Shown piece by piece: positions 33,388 to 42,598 of a stretch of 64,000 nt of DNA. The stretch comes from Streptomyces sp. S.PB5. Its GTDB lineage: Bacteria; Actinomycetota; Actinomycetes; Streptomycetales; Streptomycetaceae. The stretch is from positions 1,017,602 through 1,081,601 of the forward strand of contig NZ_JAQMWP010000001.1 in assembly GCF_030403745.1 (NCBI RefSeq), read 5' to 3'. The number at the start of each line of letters is the position of its first letter. The first letter of the stretch is position 1. The position numbers and the translations under genes are program-made. The notes beneath the pieces were generated by a model. It worked only from the letters and a program-made list of their open reading frames with translations, was not told where the DNA came from and did not search any database.

Positions 33388-34656
33388 TCAGGCGTCGGTG
33401 ACCTCGACCGCCGCCAGGTTCTTCTTGCCCCGGCGCAGCACCAGCCACCGGCCGTGGAGCAGATCGTCCTTGGCCGGGACGAAGTCCTCCGCCGCGACCT
33501 TGACGTTGTTCACGTAGGCCCCGCCCTCCTTCACGGTCCGGCGGGCCGCGGACTTGCTGGCGACCAGACCGACCTCGGCGAAGAGGTCGACCACGGGACC
33601 GAGCTCGGCGACCTGGATGTGCGGCACCTCGGACAGCGCCGCCGCCAGCGTCCTGTCGTCGAGCTCCGCCAGCTCACCCTGACCGAAGAGAGCGCGGGAC
33701 GCGGCGACCACCGCGGCCGTCTGGTCGGCGCCGTGCACCAGCGTCGTCAGCTCCTCCGCCAGCGCGCGCTGCGCGGCCCGGGCCTGCGGCCGCTCCTCGG
33801 TCTGCTTCTCCAGCTCCTCGATCTCCTCGCGGGACCTGAAGCTGAAGATCCGCAGGAACTTGGAGACGTCCCGGTCGTCCGCGTTCAGCCAGAACTGGTA
33901 GAAGGCGTACGGCGTGGTCATCTCGGGGTCCAGCCAGACCGTGCCGGACTCCGTCTTGCCGAACTTGGTGCCGTCGGCCTTGGTGATCAGCGGCGTGCCC
34001 AGGGCGTGCACCACGGCCTCCGGCTCGACCCGGTGGATCAGGTCGGTGCCCGAGGTGAGGTTGCCCCACTGGTCGCTGCCGCCGGTCTGCAAGGTGCAGC
34101 CGTACCTGCGGTACAGCTCCAGGAAGTCCATGCCCTGCAGGATCTGGTAGCTGAACTCGGTGTAGCTGATGCCCGCGTCGGAGTTGAGCCGCCGGGAGAC
34201 GGCCTCCTTCGCGATCATCTTGTTGACCCGGAAGTGCTTGCCGACGTCCCGCAGGAACTCGATGGCCGACAGGCCCGAGGTCCAGTCCAGGTTGTTGACC
34301 ATGACCGCGGCGTTCGGCCCCTCGAAGTCCAGCAGCGGGGCGATCTGCGCGCGCAGCCGCTCGACCCACTGGGCGACGGTGTCGGGGGCGTTGAGCGTGC
34401 GCTCGGAGTTCGGCTTCGGGTCACCGATCAGACCGGTGGCACCGCCGACCAGACCCAGCGGGCGGTTGCCGGCGTCCTGGATCCGCCGCATCGTCAGGAT
34501 CTGCACGAGGTTGCCGAGGTGCAGGCTGGGCGCGGTCGGGTCGAAGCCGCAATAGAACGTGACGGGGCCGTCCGCGAACGCCTTGCGCAATGCGTCCTCG
34601 TCAGTGGAGAGGGCGATCAGCCCACGCCACTTCAGCTCGTCGACGATGTCCGTCAC
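33388..34656 (-). CDS. tyrS: Tyrosine--tRNA ligase
   Basis: 422 residues, standard for bacterial TyrRS. The class I signature is [15 protein letters not shown] (HLGN for HIGH), and the KMSKS loop is [13 protein letters not shown] (KFGKT). The tyrosine pocket residues appear in [36 protein letters not shown]. The C-terminal S4 RNA-binding domain is [45 protein letters not shown]. It charges tRNA-Tyr in the cytoplasm. I saw no T-box-like leader upstream. Confidence 0.97.
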   Translation of the reverse strand: MTDIVDELKWRGLIALSTDEDALRKAFADGPVTFYCGFDPTAPSLHLGNLVQILTMRRIQDAGNRPLGLVGGATGLIGDPKPNSERTLNAPDTVAQWVERLRAQIAPLLDFEGPNAAVMVNNLDWTSGLSAIEFLRDVGKHFRVNKMIAKEAVSRRLNSDAGISYTEFSYQILQGMDFLELYRRYGCTLQTGGSDQWGNLTSGTDLIHRVEPEAVVHALGTPLITKADGTKFGKTESGTVWLDPEMTTPYAFYQFWLNADDRDVSKFLRIFSFRSREEIEELEKQTEERPQARAAQRALAEELTTLVHGADQTAAVVAASRALFGQGELAELDDRTLAAALSEVPHIQVAELGPVVDLFAEVGLVASKSAARRTVKEGGAYVNNVKVAAEDFVPAKDDLLHGRWLVLRRGKKNLAAVEVTDA

Positions 34657-34712
34657 GGTTCTCGCGTCTCCTTGATGATCTTCGGGCAGCCGAGTGACTA
34701 CCGGCTACGAGG

Positions 34713-36107
34713 TTATACGCCCCGACTGACAGAGCTCATATTGAAGTCCGGCACCCGCAGGGCCGGCATCGCAGCCCTAGTGAACCAGTCGCTCCATTCC
34801 CTCGGCAGCGTCTTTTCCGTGCGCCCGGCCTCGGTGGCCCGGCCCAGCAGGTCCACCGGCGACTCGTTGAACCGGAAGTTGTTGACCTCGCCGGTGACCT
34901 CGCCGTTCTCCACGAGGTAGACGCCGTCGCGGGTCAGGCCGGTCAGCAGCAGGGTGGCCGGGTCGACCTCGCGGATGTACCAGAGGCAGGTCAGCAGCAG
35001 CCCGCGCTCGGTGTTCGCGACCATCTCCTCCAGGGAGCGGTCCTCGCCGCCGTCGAGGATCAGGTTGTCGATCCCGGGCGCCACCGGCAGCCCGGTCAGC
35101 CCGGCGCTGTGCCGGCTGGTGAGCAGGTTGCTCAGCTCGCCCTCGCGCATCCACTCGGTGGCGGTCAGCGGCAGCCCGTTGTCGAACACCGAGGAGTCGC
35201 CGCCGGAGGAGTGCGTGAGCACGAACGGCGCGGACTCCAGGCCCGGCTCGTTCGGGTCGCTGCGCAGCGTCAGCGGCAGCTCGGTCAGCCGGTCGCCGAG
35301 CCGGGTGCCGCTACCCGGCTTGGAGAACACCGTCCGGCCCTCGACCGCGTCCCGGCCCGACGCCGACCACATCTGGTAGATCAGCAGGTCCGCGACGGCG
35401 GTCGGCGGCAGCAGCGTCTCGTACCGCCCGGCGGGCAGATCGTGCTTCCGCTCGGCCCAGCCGAGACGTACGGCGAGCTCGGCGTCCAGCGCCGCCGGGT
35501 CGACGTCCTTGAAGTCCCGCGTCGAGCGGCCGGCCCACGCCGAGCGCGTACGGTCCGGGGACTTGGCGTTGAGCTCCAGCGTTCCGTTGGGCTGGTCGTG
35601 CCGCAGCCGCAGCCCCGTCGACGTGCCGAGGTAGCTGGAGACCAGCTCGTGGTTGGCGAAGCCGTACAGTTCACGGCCGCCCGCACGCGCGCGTGCGAAG
35701 GACTCGCCGAGCGCCGGGGCGAAGTCGGCGAACACCGCGGAGGAGGTCTCGGCGGGCGCGTCGGTGAAGTCGGGGGACGCCGGTACGTCCCGGACGAGCG
35801 GCTGCGCGTCCTCGGCGGGCGCGGCCCCGCGGGCGGCGGCCTCCGCGGCCCGGACCAGCGACTCCAGCTCGTCCATGGTCACCGCGGCCCGCGTGACGAC
35901 ACCGGAGGCGGTGCCTTCCTTGCCGTCGACCGTCGCGATCACGGTGAGGGTACGCGTGCGCGTGACGCCGTTGGTGGTGAGCGCGTTGCCGGCCCAGCGC
36001 AGGTTCGCCGTGGACTGCTCGTCGGCGATCACGACACAGCCGTCGGCCTGCGACAGCTCCAGGGCACGCTCGACGATCTCGTGCGGCTTGTTGGTGCGGG
36101 CGCTCAT
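34713..36107 (-). CDS. Metallopeptidase TldD/PmbA family, PmbA-like subunit
   Basis: 464 residues from the ATG at 36107. The PmbA/TldE pattern is seen in VERALELSQADGCVVIADEQSTANLRWAGNALTTNG, SSYLGTSTGLRLRHDQPNGTLELNAKSPDRTRSAWAG and GLPVAPGIDNLILDGGEDRSLEEMVANTERGLLLT. It lacks the HExxxH zinc motif, as expected for the TldE/PmbA partner that pairs with TldD in a heteromeric peptidase working on small peptides, such as microcin or modified-peptide precursors. The ATG overlaps the stop of the TldD gene by 4 nt. Gene order TldD-PmbA is typical of actinobacteria. Confidence 0.92.
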   Translation of the reverse strand: MSARTNKPHEIVERALELSQADGCVVIADEQSTANLRWAGNALTTNGVTRTRTLTVIATVDGKEGTASGVVTRAAVTMDELESLVRAAEAAARGAAPAEDAQPLVRDVPASPDFTDAPAETSSAVFADFAPALGESFARARAGGRELYGFANHELVSSYLGTSTGLRLRHDQPNGTLELNAKSPDRTRSAWAGRSTRDFKDVDPAALDAELAVRLGWAERKHDLPAGRYETLLPPTAVADLLIYQMWSASGRDAVEGRTVFSKPGSGTRLGDRLTELPLTLRSDPNEPGLESAPFVLTHSSGGDSSVFDNGLPLTATEWMREGELSNLLTSRHSAGLTGLPVAPGIDNLILDGGEDRSLEEMVANTERGLLLTCLWYIREVDPATLLLTGLTRDGVYLVENGEVTGEVNNFRFNESPVDLLGRATEAGRTEKTLPREWSDWFTRAAMPALRVPDFNMSSVSRGV

Positions 36108-37627
36108 CGACCGGCCTCCTGCGTGGTGTTCAGAATGTTGACGCCCTTGAAGAGGGCCGACGGGCAGCCGTGCGACACCGCCGCGACCTGCCCGGGCTGG
36201 GCCTTGCCGCAGTTGAAGGCGCCGCCGAGCACATAGGTCTGCGGACCGCCGACGGCGGCCATGGAACCCCAGAAGTCGGTGGTCGTGGCCTGGTAGGCGA
36301 CGTCCCGCAGCTGGCCGGTGATCCGGCCGTTCTCGATCTTGAAGAAGCGCTGTCCGGTGAACTGGAAGTTGTAGCGCTGCATGTCGATGGACCAGGAGCG
36401 GTCGCCGACGACGTAGATGCCCCGGTCGACCCCGCCGATCAGATCCTCCGTCGACAGCCCGGCCGGGTCCGGCTGGAGCGAGACGTTGGCCATGCGCTGC
36501 ACGGGCACATGGCCGGGGGAGTCGGCGAACGCGCACCCGTTGGACCGCTCGAAGCCGGTCAGCTTCGCGATCCGCCGGTCCAGCTGATAGCCGACCAGCG
36601 TGCCGTCCTTCACCAGGTCCCAGGACTGGCCGGCGACGCCCTCGTCGTCGTAGCCGATGGTCGCGAGGCCGTGCTCGGCGGTGCGGTCACCGGTGACGTT
36701 CATCAGCTCGGAGCCGTACCTGAGCTTGCCGAGCTGGTCGAAGGTGGCGAAGGAGGTGCCGGCGTAGGCGGCCTCGTAGCCGAGGGCGCGGTCCAGCTCG
36801 GTGGCGTGGCCGATGGACTCGTGGATGGTCAGCCACAGGTTCGAGGGGTCGACGACGAGGTCGTACAGGCCCGCCTGGACGCTCGGCGCCCGCATCTTCT
36901 CGGCGAGCAGCTCCGGGATCTGCTCCAGTTCCGTGTCCCAGTCCCAGCCGGTCCCGGTGACGTACTCCCAGCCGCGGCCGACCGGCGGGGCGATGGTGCG
37001 CATCGAGTCGAACTCGCCGCTCGACTCGTCGACCGACACCGCGTTCAGCGAGGGGTGCAGCCGAACGCGCTGCTGGGTGGTCACGGTCCCGGCGGTGTCG
37101 GCGTAGAACTTGTTCTCATGGACGGTGAGCAGCGACGCGTCGACGTGGTTGACGCCGTTCGCCGCCAGCAGCCGTGCGCTCCAGTCCGCGAGCAGCCCGG
37201 CCTTCTCCTCGTCGGGCACGGTGAACGGGTCGATCTCGTAGGAGGAGATCCATGTCTTCTCGGAGTGCACCGGCTCGTCGGCGAGCTCGACCCGCTCGTC
37301 GGAACCGGCCGCCTTGATCACCTGGGCGGACAGCTTCGCCATCGCCACCGCCTGCGAGGCGACCCGCGCCGCCGCGTCCATGGTGAGATCCACGCCCGAC
37401 GCGAAACCCCAGGTACCGCCGTGCACGACCCGCACCGCGTACCCGAGGTCGGTGGTGTCCGAGGAACCGGCCGGCTTGGCGTCCCTCAGGCGCCAGGACG
37501 CGCTGCGCACCCGCTCGAACCGGAAGTCCGCGTGCTCGGCGCCCAGCGCACGCGCGCGTGCCAGCGCGGCGTCGGCGAGGGCGCGTAGCGGAAGCGCTGT
37601 GAAGGCTTCGTCGATGGTATGAGGCAC
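36104..37627 (-). CDS. Metallopeptidase TldD, zinc-binding subunit
   Basis: 507 residues. The zinc motif HESIGHATELDR (H269, E270, H274) is the TldD hallmark, with downstream metal/active-site elements in GCAFADSPGHVPVQRMANVSLQPDP. The N-terminal domain has FRFERVRSASWRLRDAKPAGSSDTTDLGYAVRVVHGGTWGFASG. With the PmbA partner it forms a compartment-type protease for unfolded small peptides. It is the promoter-proximal gene, divergent from fabG with a 241-nt shared region. Any RiPP substrate must lie elsewhere; I see no precursor in this window. Confidence 0.93.
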   Translation of the reverse strand: MPHTIDEAFTALPLRALADAALARARALGAEHADFRFERVRSASWRLRDAKPAGSSDTTDLGYAVRVVHGGTWGFASGVDLTMDAAARVASQAVAMAKLSAQVIKAAGSDERVELADEPVHSEKTWISSYEIDPFTVPDEEKAGLLADWSARLLAANGVNHVDASLLTVHENKFYADTAGTVTTQQRVRLHPSLNAVSVDESSGEFDSMRTIAPPVGRGWEYVTGTGWDWDTELEQIPELLAEKMRAPSVQAGLYDLVVDPSNLWLTIHESIGHATELDRALGYEAAYAGTSFATFDQLGKLRYGSELMNVTGDRTAEHGLATIGYDDEGVAGQSWDLVKDGTLVGYQLDRRIAKLTGFERSNGCAFADSPGHVPVQRMANVSLQPDPAGLSTEDLIGGVDRGIYVVGDRSWSIDMQRYNFQFTGQRFFKIENGRITGQLRDVAYQATTTDFWGSMAAVGGPQTYVLGGAFNCGKAQPGQVAAVSHGCPSALFKGVNILNTTQEAGR

Positions 37628-37868
37628 CGAGGTATCTCCCTGCTGTCGTCACCTTTGGACCCCGATCATGTCGCGAGCGCGGGCGTCGGGACCATACGTT
37701 TCCGGGCGTGGTCGGCCCGCTTCTGTAGGGACCCGACAGACAGCCCCCTGAGCCACTGTCGGTGCCCGAATGTCCGCACGCCGGGGCAGACCGATAGGTT
37801 TCGAAGGAAGCCGCCTGCCCCCCAGGTGCCGGGCGGGTGAGTCAGACCGCTATCGAAAGGGTGATCCG

Positions 37869-38588
37869 TTGAGCCGCTCGGTTCTCGTCACCGGAGGCAA
37901 CCGGGGCATCGGCCTCGCCATCGCCCGAGCTTTCGCCGAATCCGGCGACAAGGTCGCGATCACGTACCGCTCGGGTGAGCCACCGGCCGCCCTGATCGAA
38001 CTGGGCTGCCTCGCCGTCAAGTGCGACATCACCGACACCGAGCAGGTGGAGCAGGCCTACAAGGAGATCGAGGACGCGCACGGTCCCGTCGGGGTCCTGA
38101 TCGCCAACGCCGGCATCACCAAGGACCAGCTCCTGATGCGGATGTCCGAGGAGGACTTCACGTCCGTCCTCGACACCAACCTCACCGGCACCTTCCGCGT
38201 CGTGAAGCGCGCCAACCGCGGCATGCTCCGCGCGAAGAAGGGCCGCGTCGTCCTCATCTCCTCGGTCGTCGGTCTGTACGGCGGCCCCGGCCAGGCCAAC
38301 TACGCCGCCTCCAAGGCCGGCCTGGTGGGCTTCGCCCGCTCCCTCGCCCGTGAGCTGGGCTCGCGCAACATCACCTTCAACGTCGTCGCGCCCGGCTTCG
38401 TCGACACCGACATGACCAAGGCCCTCACCGACGAGCAGCGCGAGAACATCGTGAAGCAGGTGCCGCTCGGTCGTTACGCGCAGCCGGAGGAGATCGCCGC
38501 AACGGTGCGGTTCCTCGCCTCCGACGACGCCTCGTACATCACTGGAGCCGTCATCCCGGTTGACGGCGGACTGGGAATGGGTCACTGA
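37869..38588 (+). CDS. fabG: 3-oxoacyl-ACP reductase FabG
   Basis: 239 residues from the TTG at 37869, with GAAAGGG upstream; family alignment from LSRSVLVTGGNRGIGLAIARAFA supports this start, which I recall is also used in S. coelicolor. TGGNRGIG is the NADPH motif, NAG the core, and the catalytic Ser-Tyr-Lys are in ISSVVGLYGGPGQANYAASKAG. It reduces 3-oxoacyl-ACP in the second step of each type II fatty acid elongation round. It is paired with fabI (4-nt gap), so two reductases of the cycle are made together. Confidence 0.95.
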   Translation: MSRSVLVTGGNRGIGLAIARAFAESGDKVAITYRSGEPPAALIELGCLAVKCDITDTEQVEQAYKEIEDAHGPVGVLIANAGITKDQLLMRMSEEDFTSVLDTNLTGTFRVVKRANRGMLRAKKGRVVLISSVVGLYGGPGQANYAASKAGLVGFARSLARELGSRNITFNVVAPGFVDTDMTKALTDEQRENIVKQVPLGRYAQPEEIAATVRFLASDDASYITGAVIPVDGGLGMGH

Positions 38589-38592
38589 CACC

Positions 38593-39369
38593 ATGGCTGG
38601 AATCCTCGAGGGCAAGAAGATCCTCATCACCGGTGTGCTGATGGAGTCCTCCATCGCCTTCCACACCGCCAAGCTGGCCCAGGAGCAGGGCGCGGAGATC
38701 ATCCTCACCGCGTGGCCGCGGCCGACCCTCACCGAGCGCATCGCCAAGAAGCTGCCGCAGCCGGAGAAGGTCAAGGTCCTGGAGCTCGACGTCTCCAACG
38801 ACGAGCACCTCGCCCGCCTGGAGAGCCAGGTCCGTGAGCACCTGGGCGACAAGCTCGACGGTGTCGTGCACTCCATCGGCTTCGCGCCGCAGGACGCGCT
38901 CGGCGGCAACTTCCTGAACACGCCGTTCGAGTCCGTGGCCACCGCCATGCACGTCTCCGCCTTCTCCCTGAAGTCGCTGACCATGGCGCTGCTGCCGCTG
39001 ATGACCGAGGGCGGCTCCGTCGTCGGCCTCACCTTCGACGCGCAGTACGCCTGGCCGCAGTACGACTGGATGGGTCCGGCCAAGGCCGCTCTGGAGGCCA
39101 CCAACCGCTACATGGCGCGTGACCTCGGCAAGCACGACATCCGCTGCAACCTGATCTCGGCGGGTCCGATCGGCTCCATGGCCGCCAAGTCCATCCCGGG
39201 CTTCTCCGAGCTGGCCGCCGTCTGGGACAGCCGCTCCCCGCTGGAGTGGAAGCTGGAGGACCCGGAGCCGGCCGGCAAGGGCGTCGTCGCCCTGCTGAGC
39301 GACTGGTTCCCGAAGACCACCGGCGAGATCGTCCACGTCGACGGCGGTCTGCACGCCATCGGCGCGTAA
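38593..39369 (+). CDS. fabI: Enoyl-ACP reductase FabI/InhA
   Basis: 258 residues. MAGILEGKKILITGVLMESSIAFHTAKLAQEQGAEIILTAW is the InhA/FabI start, and the catalytic motif is YDWMGPAKAALEATNRYMARDL (Tyr-x6-Lys). SAGPIGSMAAKSI lies before the substrate loop. The enzyme performs the last reduction of fatty acid elongation and is the triclosan/isoniazid-target family. It lies 4 nt behind fabG. A terminator follows 28 nt after the stop. Confidence 0.96.
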   Translation: MAGILEGKKILITGVLMESSIAFHTAKLAQEQGAEIILTAWPRPTLTERIAKKLPQPEKVKVLELDVSNDEHLARLESQVREHLGDKLDGVVHSIGFAPQDALGGNFLNTPFESVATAMHVSAFSLKSLTMALLPLMTEGGSVVGLTFDAQYAWPQYDWMGPAKAALEATNRYMARDLGKHDIRCNLISAGPIGSMAAKSIPGFSELAAVWDSRSPLEWKLEDPEPAGKGVVALLSDWFPKTTGEIVHVDGGLHAIGA

Positions 39370-39396
39370 CGCCGCCGCTGACGCCGAGCCGATGTA

Positions 39397-39430
39397 GAGG
39401 GGCCGCACTCTTCCGAGGGTGCGGCCCCTC
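39397..39430 (+). terminator. Terminator of the fabG-fabI operon
   Basis: GAGGGGCCGCAC and GTGCGGCCCCTC form a perfect 12-bp stem with a 10-nt loop that can pair further. Confidence 0.8.
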
Positions 39431-39552
39431 AGGCATTCGCGCGGGTAACCCGTTCGGCGTATCCGATCGGGCGGGGGAGCGGCACAACTGGGCACTCTGG
39501 ATTACGCGTTCACCACGCTTCCCTCCCCAGCACGGCCGAGGAGGTCCCCCTT

Positions 39553-39900
39553 GTGCGCCTGTCCCGCAGCCTGGCCTCAGCAGCCGTCGCAGTAGCCCTT
39601 CTGCTGTCCCTGCCGCACGACGCGTCGCCGCACGCGCGCGTGGAGAGACCCGGAGCCGAGGCACCGGAGCTCTTCGGCGCCGCCTGCTTCAGCAGAGTCA
39701 CCGGCTCCCGCGTGACCGCGTACTGCCACAACCCCTACCCCGACGTCGACCGCGTCCGGCTGCACATCGAGTGCGACCGCTGGTGGGACGTCGACAGCGA
39801 CGGCGCCCCGGTCGAGGCGGGACCGGCCCAGACCGTGCGTCTGACGGGCCGCTGCTGGAAGGAAGTCCGCTCGGTGTGGGTCAGCCACCAGAAGCGGTGA
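39553..39900 (+). CDS. Secreted small protein of unknown function
   Basis: 115 residues from the GTG at 39553. A Sec signal peptide (RLSRSLASAAVAVALLLSLPHDASPHA) precedes a mature domain of about 85 residues with four cysteines (ACF, YCH, ECDRW and GRCWK), probably two disulfides. The segment CDRWWDVDSDGAPVEAGPAQTVRLTGRCWKEVRSVWVSHQ looks like a small beta-sandwich. The gene contains one copy of the CACGCGCGCGTG palindrome at 39631, where it codes HARVE just after the signal peptide. No homologue family is recognised by eye. Confidence 0.7.
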   Translation: MRLSRSLASAAVAVALLLSLPHDASPHARVERPGAEAPELFGAACFSRVTGSRVTAYCHNPYPDVDRVRLHIECDRWWDVDSDGAPVEAGPAQTVRLTGRCWKEVRSVWVSHQKR

Positions 39901-39903
39901 CGG

Positions 39904-40593
39904 TCACTCGCCGGCCGCGCTGAACAGACCCGGACGGCAGTGGAACGGATAGCTCGCCGCCCGCGCCGCGGCCGTCTCCGCGTCGCCCGCGCGGATCGCG
40001 TCCACCAGCCCCGAGTGGTCCAGATGCGTCTCCGGCGTCAGCTCCTCGCCCACGTCGTCGCGCAGCCAGTCCCGCAGGACCTCGCCGAGGTCCGCGTACA
40101 TCGCCGTCATCACGTCGTTGTGGGACGCGGAGACCACCGCCAGGTGGAACGTGGCGTCCGCCGTCACGAAGGCCTCCTTGTCGCCCGACTCCCACGCCTG
40201 CTCACGGCGCAGCAGCAGCGCGTCGAGCTGCTTGAGGTCCTTCTCCGTGCGCCGCTGCGCGGCCATCTGCGCCGCGGACGACTCCAGCGTGGAGCGCAGC
40301 TCGGCGATGTCCCGGGGATCGGCGTCGGCGAAACGGCGGTGCATCACACCGGCCAGCTCACTCGTCGCCACGACATAGGTGCCGGAACCCTGGCGGATGT
40401 CCAGCAGACCGTTGTGCGCGAGCGCGCGGACGGCCTCACGGACCGTGTTGCGGGCCACCCCGAGCTGCTCGACCAGCTCCGGCTCCGTCGGGATTCGGGA
40501 ACCCACCGGCCACTCGCCCGAGGTGATCTGCTGCCGCAGCGCGGCGATCACCTGCTCGGACAGCGCCGATCGACGAGGGTGGCTCAGAGGCAT
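39904..40593 (-). CDS. GntR/FadR (FCD) family transcriptional regulator
   Basis: 229 residues from the ATG at 40593. The winged HTH is LSEQVIAALRQQITSGEWPVGSRIPTEPELVEQLGVARNTVREAVRALAHNGLLDIRQGSGTYV (about 11-75). The all-helical FCD domain follows (DIAELRSTLESSAAQMAAQRRTEKDLKQLDALLLRREQAWESGDKEAFVTADATFHLAVVSASHN), with the D..H..H metal/ligand residues. It faces a CynX/NimT transporter gene, and a 15-bp palindrome lies between them. It probably represses both when its carboxylate ligand is absent. Confidence 0.93.
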   Translation of the reverse strand: MPLSHPRRSALSEQVIAALRQQITSGEWPVGSRIPTEPELVEQLGVARNTVREAVRALAHNGLLDIRQGSGTYVVATSELAGVMHRRFADADPRDIAELRSTLESSAAQMAAQRRTEKDLKQLDALLLRREQAWESGDKEAFVTADATFHLAVVSASHNDVMTAMYADLGEVLRDWLRDDVGEELTPETHLDHSGLVDAIRAGDAETAAARAASYPFHCRPGLFSAAGE

Positions 40594-40646
40594 GGCACAC
40601 CTTCGCATGGGATCGCCGCCGACGGGCAGTCGAGGGATGGACAACC

Positions 40647-40661
40647 AATCATCCCATGATT
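40647..40661. promoter_or_regulatory. Palindromic operator between the GntR gene and the transporter
   Basis: AATCAT-CCC-ATGATT is a perfect 6-bp inverted repeat; a third half-site ATGAT follows at 40664-40668. It lies directly upstream of the likely transporter start, consistent with repression by the divergent GntR protein. Confidence 0.6.
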
Positions 40662-40675
40662 CTATGATGGGCAGC

Positions 40676-41968
40676 ATGGCAAGCGAGGAAACCCGGACGA
40701 TGTCGTCCCCGCACATCCGCAGTTCCGCGACGAGCGAGGCCCGGGCGACGTCCACGCGCGCGTGGCCGACACGGCTCCTCGTCCTCGGCATCGTCCTGGC
40801 CGCCGTCAACCTCCGCCCCGCCATCACCAGCCTCGGCGCCCTCCTGGAGGAGGTCCGCGACGGCCTCGGCATGAGCGGCAGCGTGGCAGGACTGCTGACC
40901 TCCGTACCCCCGCTCTGCTTCGCCGTCTTCGGCGTCATGGCCCCCCGCCTCGCCCGCCGCTTCGGCCCCGGCGCGGTGGTCTGCGCCGGCATGGCCGCCA
41001 TCACGGCGGGCCTGCTCGTACGGCCGTACGCGGGCGGCACGGCAGGCTTCCTGGCCGCCAGCGCCCTCGCCCTCATGGGCATCGCCGTCAGCAACGTCCT
41101 GATGCCGGTCATCGTCAAGCGCTGGTTCCCCGACCGCATCGGTTCCATGACCGGCCTCTACTCGATGGCCCTCGCCCTCGGCACCGCGACCGCCGCCGCA
41201 GTGACCGTGCCGGCGACCGACCTCCTGGGCGGCGAATGGCAGCCCGGCCTCGCGCTGTGGTCAGGCCTGGCCGCCATCGCCGTACTGCCGTGGATCCCCT
41301 TCGTACGACGATCAGCGGCACCGCCCGCCGAACAGGCGCCCGCGCCCTCCGGACCCGCTCACGCGCGCGTGGAGCGGCCCGCGCTGCGGATCACCCGGAG
41401 CCGCACCGCATGGGCGCTCGCCGTCTTCTTCGGGCTCCAGGCCACCGCCGCCTACATCACCATGGGCTGGATGGCGCAGATCTTCCGGGACGCGGGCGTG
41501 CCCGCCGGCACCGCCGGACTGCTGCTCGCCGTCACGATGGTGATGGGCGTGCCGCTCGCCTTCGTCATCCCGCGCGTGGCCACCCGGCTGCCGCACCAGG
41601 GCCCGATCGTCCTCGTCCTCGGCGTCTGCGGGCTCGCGGGATACGCCGGGCTGTACTTCGCGCCCGCTGCCGGGGCCTGGGCCTGGGCGCTCCTGCTCGG
41701 TGTCTCCAACTGCGCCTTCCCGCTGGCCCTCACCATGGTCGGGATGCGCGCCAGGACCGGCGCGGGCGTCGCCCAGCTGTCGGCGTTCGCGCAGAGCACC
41801 GGCTATCTGATCTCCATCCCCGGACCGCTCCTGGTGGGTGTGCTCTACCAGCACAGCGGCGGCTGGGGCCTGCCGATCGCCCTCATGGCCGCCCTGATGG
41901 TCCCGCAGATGATCGTGGGGCTCCTCGCGGGACGCGATCGCACCGTCGAGGACGAGGCCGCCCGCTGA
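40676..41968 (+). CDS. CynX/NimT family MFS transporter
   Basis: 430 residues with 12 membrane helices. The family start LLVLGIVLAAVNLRPAITSLGALLEEVRDGLGMSGSVAGLLTSVPPLCFAVFG is diagnostic, and KRWFPDRIGSMTGLYSMALALGTATAA follows. The central cytoplasmic loop (RRSAAPPAEQAPAPSGPAHARVERPALRI) carries a CACGCGCGCGTG copy at 41360. Members move cyanate, nitroimidazole or small organic anions; the substrate here is unknown. Three in-frame ATGs exist (40664, 40667, 40676); the first two fall within or against the operator, so 40676 is preferred. A 38-aa partner gene follows. Confidence 0.9.
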   Translation: MASEETRTMSSPHIRSSATSEARATSTRAWPTRLLVLGIVLAAVNLRPAITSLGALLEEVRDGLGMSGSVAGLLTSVPPLCFAVFGVMAPRLARRFGPGAVVCAGMAAITAGLLVRPYAGGTAGFLAASALALMGIAVSNVLMPVIVKRWFPDRIGSMTGLYSMALALGTATAAAVTVPATDLLGGEWQPGLALWSGLAAIAVLPWIPFVRRSAAPPAEQAPAPSGPAHARVERPALRITRSRTAWALAVFFGLQATAAYITMGWMAQIFRDAGVPAGTAGLLLAVTMVMGVPLAFVIPRVATRLPHQGPIVLVLGVCGLAGYAGLYFAPAAGAWAWALLLGVSNCAFPLALTMVGMRARTGAGVAQLSAFAQSTGYLISIPGPLLVGVLYQHSGGWGLPIALMAALMVPQMIVGLLAGRDRTVEDEAAR

Positions 41969-42016
41969 CGCCACCCCGGCGGGTCCGGCGCGGGCCCGGG
42001 GTGCGAGACTGGCCGT

Positions 42017-42133
42017 ATGCCAGTGCTCGACCCGAACCCGCAGAACGGCCAGAAGAAGATGCTGCTCGTCTTCGGCGCGTTCCTCGCCATCTTCGTGATC
42101 ATCGCCGTCATCGCGACGATCGCCTCACCCTGA
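42017..42133 (+). CDS. SGM_5486 family small transporter-associated membrane protein
   Basis: 38 residues: a short polar start (PVLDPNPQNGQKK) and one membrane helix (MLLVFGAFLAIFVIIAVIATIA). I recall this family as always lying beside CynX/NimT-type transporters in Streptomyces, which fits the position 48 nt behind the transporter. It is probably an accessory or stabilising subunit. It was found by reading short frames. Confidence 0.8.
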   Translation: MPVLDPNPQNGQKKMLLVFGAFLAIFVIIAVIATIASP

Positions 42134-42142
42134 ACCGGGAGG

Positions 42143-42160
42143 GGTGGGGCTAGCCCCACC
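42143..42160 (+). terminator. Short hairpin after the transporter-partner gene
   Basis: GGTGGGGC and GCCCCACC flank a two-base centre, giving a compact stem 9 nt after the stop. It is a likely but unproven terminator. Confidence 0.5.
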
Positions 42161-42291
42161 ATCCCCTAGGGGGTGAGTTTCAGGGTCAACTGGGTGGATC
42201 ACCGGATGGGTTGGGGGCCCGGGATTCCGTAACTTCGAGATGTGACCGCGACACCGTGGATCACCGGCCACTCGAAGAACGCGGAGGCACC

Positions 42292-42498
42292 ATGTCGGCC
42301 CCAACGCACACCCCGCCCCACCCGGCGAGCCGGGGACGCGTCGACATCCGGCTGCCCTGGTGGGCCCTCGCCCTGCCGACGCTCGCCTTCATCACCCTGC
42401 TCGCGCTGATACTGAACCCGTCCGACGCGCACGCCGCCGCGAGCGACCCCGCGATCACCCAACTCTTCGCGCGCATCCAGCAGTTGTTCACGAGCTGA
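42292..42498 (+). CDS. Small single-span membrane or secreted protein, unknown
   Basis: 68 residues from the ATG at 42292, preceded by GGAGGCACC. A polar N-terminus (SAPTHTPPHPASRGRVDIR) precedes one hydrophobic segment (LPWWALALPTLAFITLLALIL) ending in NPSDAHA-AASDP, which could be either a transmembrane anchor or an uncleaved/late-cleaved signal peptide. The remaining 18 residues are amphipathic (AITQLFARIQQLFTS). It is a conserved-looking Streptomyces small protein without a known role. Confidence 0.65.
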   Translation: MSAPTHTPPHPASRGRVDIRLPWWALALPTLAFITLLALILNPSDAHAAASDPAITQLFARIQQLFTS

Positions 42499-42598
42499 GC
42501 GCCCCCGGGCCGACCCATCCGAACAGGCGTCCCGCACGGGTGAAGCCGCAAGTCAACTCCCTGCGCCCGATGGCGTGTTTCATGCGAAGCTGGGACGC

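Noticed and set aside
36104..37627. RiPP cluster suggested by TldD/PmbA
   Set aside because: No precursor peptide, cyclase or exporter lies nearby; the pair is a widespread housekeeping unit in actinobacteria.
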